Source: Saccoglossus kowalevskii
Lineage: Eukaryota; Hemichordata; Enteropneusta; Harrimaniidae
DNA length: 64,000 nucleotides
NCBI RefSeq assembly: GCF_000003605.2
Contig: NW_003135370.1
Span: forward strand, 238,965-302,964
Direction of reading: 5' to 3'
Below, in pieces: positions 62,459 through 64,000 of this stretch. Made by a program: the position numbers and the translations under genes. Numbering within the stretch: position 1 is the first letter of the stretch; every line of letters starts with the position of its first letter. The notes under the pieces were generated by a model. The model was not told the DNA's origin. It saw only the letters and a list, made by a program, of their open reading frames with translations, and searched no databases.

Positions 62459-64000
62459 GAACGCGCAATTCTGTTGATGTTGCTTTAGGTATGAGCTGAT
62501 ATTTCACGATTCGTCAAATACGGAAAAATATTGTTACTGTGTGGCGTTTCAGTGTTGTTCTCACAACTTTTTACGACTTGTTTATGCTTGTTATGTTCTA
62601 ACGTTCGACGAGCAGCCTTGCAGAAAATACAACATTTTACGGAGAGCGAAAATAGAACAACGCAAACAACATCATCACATATATATGTTATATTGTTGTA
62701 TCCACTTTTACCCAGACATTCCGTAATCGCAAAGTTATATATTCAAACCGTAGATCGTCGTGTGAAGCTATTTTCTGTTAGACCAATTATGAACACCTCG
62801 TTACAGAAGTAATTAACTAAAAGTCATTAGGCTGTCGTGATCAACACAACTGCATAAATTTGGTAGTTTTAAATCGAGCGCACACAATACTACACTTCTC
62901 TCAATCAGTCAAGCAGTGTTCCACGGACCAAACGCGCGCGTGTCGTTCACAGAACGCTTTTGGTGCGCATATCTTGAGGCATCTAGCTAGCTCCAAAAGA
63001 AATAACAAAACTTATCTGCATTTCTCCCACAGTGTATATAGTTTGCGAAAGCATTCATGTTAAAGAGCTCATTACATTATAACCCATGTAAGAATCAACT
63101 GAATATAAAGATTATTGGGATCATCAAGTTCACCTACAAGTCACAAAATCCAGTGTGTAATTAGGTCACTAGATGTTTTACGGCAACGTGCATGCCCGCC
63201 GGGGTTCTACTCAATTCGGTAAATGAAGTGCGGCTTACTTTACGCTCGGCATGGTTACTTGATTATGATATGTTCGTGTTCTTACAAATTAAATTAGTGA
63301 TTTTGTTTTCGACATGATTGTAATAGTAATGGCGTGTACAGCGAAACATTGAGAGCACTAACGATATCATACGGGAATTTGCCAAACCGTGTTCTGAAAC
63401 ATCAGTTAACATTACTACGTGATGAAGAAAGACCGCGGCCGTGATGTTATACTAACAATAGTTATAAAGAGGTCGAAATGAAAATAGGGTCAGATTGTTC
63501 TTTAAATAGTTAAACATTCATTTCGCACATACGCCATTCACGGAAGGTTTTGATGGTGCGTTAGGTTTTGTTCCGGCGATATTCGGGGTCACGGATAACA
63601 CTAATGCGGTCATAAACTATTCCCTTGTTTAGATGTACCGAGGCATATATATTTTCAAGTAACAATTGGATTGACATACAGAAACATCATTTTGTATCGC
63701 GGACACTACTTCCTTACAACATTATTACGGTTAATCGTAAAAGCAGAAATAATTCATCCCAGATGCATGCACAACCGACCAAGAATGAGTAACGCCATGA
63801 AAGTGACTAGCACGTACAACACGATGTCAAGCCAAGGTCAAGAAGGGCACGTCTATATAACGTAACACCAAACAATTACCCAAATTCTGATTATATAAAT
63901 GTACCTTACATCAACCAAGGTCACATGCACATGTGGGTTATAAGTACGTCATCAACGGAAGTACTATGAACTGCTTAAAAAGCACGTACTCAATCCACAA

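Larger units (their letters stand above)
41571..64000. other. Region upstream of the receptor start codon, no supportable gene
   Basis: I looked on both strands for coding exons with family motifs and found none. Open frames are short (longest 119 codons at 44119-44478, plus strand, no recognised domain). The region carries microsatellites, a SINE, one hairpin-ended repeat and scattered palindromes. A 5' untranslated exon or the promoter of the receptor may lie here but cannot be placed from sequence alone. TGACGTCA occurs at 58767 and 61449. Confidence 0.6.

Overview
This is AT-rich eukaryotic, metazoan DNA with no prokaryotic gene organisation. One protein-coding gene can be supported. It lies on the minus strand and runs from a start codon at 41570 down past 4736 and off the left edge. 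It encodes the extracellular half of an anion-type Cys-loop ligand-gated ion channel subunit (GABA-A/glycine receptor superfamily). I pieced it together from six short exons joined by GT-AG introns whose phases all agree: 41488-41570, 41160-41257, 35577-35647, 20800-21017, 8080-8162 and 4736-4870. Together they give about 230 residues: signal peptide, RIRPNF motif, WVPD motif, the 13-residue Cys-loop and most of the agonist-binding loops. The four transmembrane segments were not found and presumably lie beyond base 1.

The exon pattern (a short ~70-bp exon, a ~220-bp exon, an 83-bp Cys-loop exon and a ~135-bp exon) is that of animal GABA-A/glycine receptor genes. Binding-loop residues look most like GABA-A beta/RDL-type subunits, and the second disulfide cysteine of glycine receptors and GluCl is absent. 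The long repeat-filled introns, tRNA-derived SINE and many small inverted-repeat elements fit an invertebrate, perhaps marine (for example a mollusc or other lophotrochozoan). That last point is inference.

Layout: 1-4735 is the start of the intron after exon 6 and contains a tandem pair of palindromic MITE-like units (3063-3440). 4736-41570 is the receptor gene. Its introns hold a 1.83-kb long-TIR transposon with a nested inverted repeat (11786-13615), a 47-bp palindrome with 9-bp direct repeats (17817-17881), an (AT)n tract next to a 423-bp N gap, a 54-bp minisatellite (about 23.3-23.8 kb), a TACTGTAAA-ended MITE (26421-26627), a degenerate satellite (about 28.4-28.85 kb), a degenerate TGT/TAC-rich array with two inverted copies of a hairpin-ended repeat (30.2-32.2 kb), and a (CTGT)n tract. 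41571-64000 is upstream of the start codon. It shows no supportable gene, but contains a full SINE with target-site duplication (about 52.85-53.34 kb), an (ACTAC)n tract and a third copy of the hairpin-ended repeat (about 62.09-62.46 kb).

No tRNA, rRNA, snRNA, CRISPR array or autonomous transposon coding region was recognised. The best candidates for something undescribed are the hairpin-ended repeat family, the long-TIR element, and the receptor subunit with its mixed ligand-site signature.
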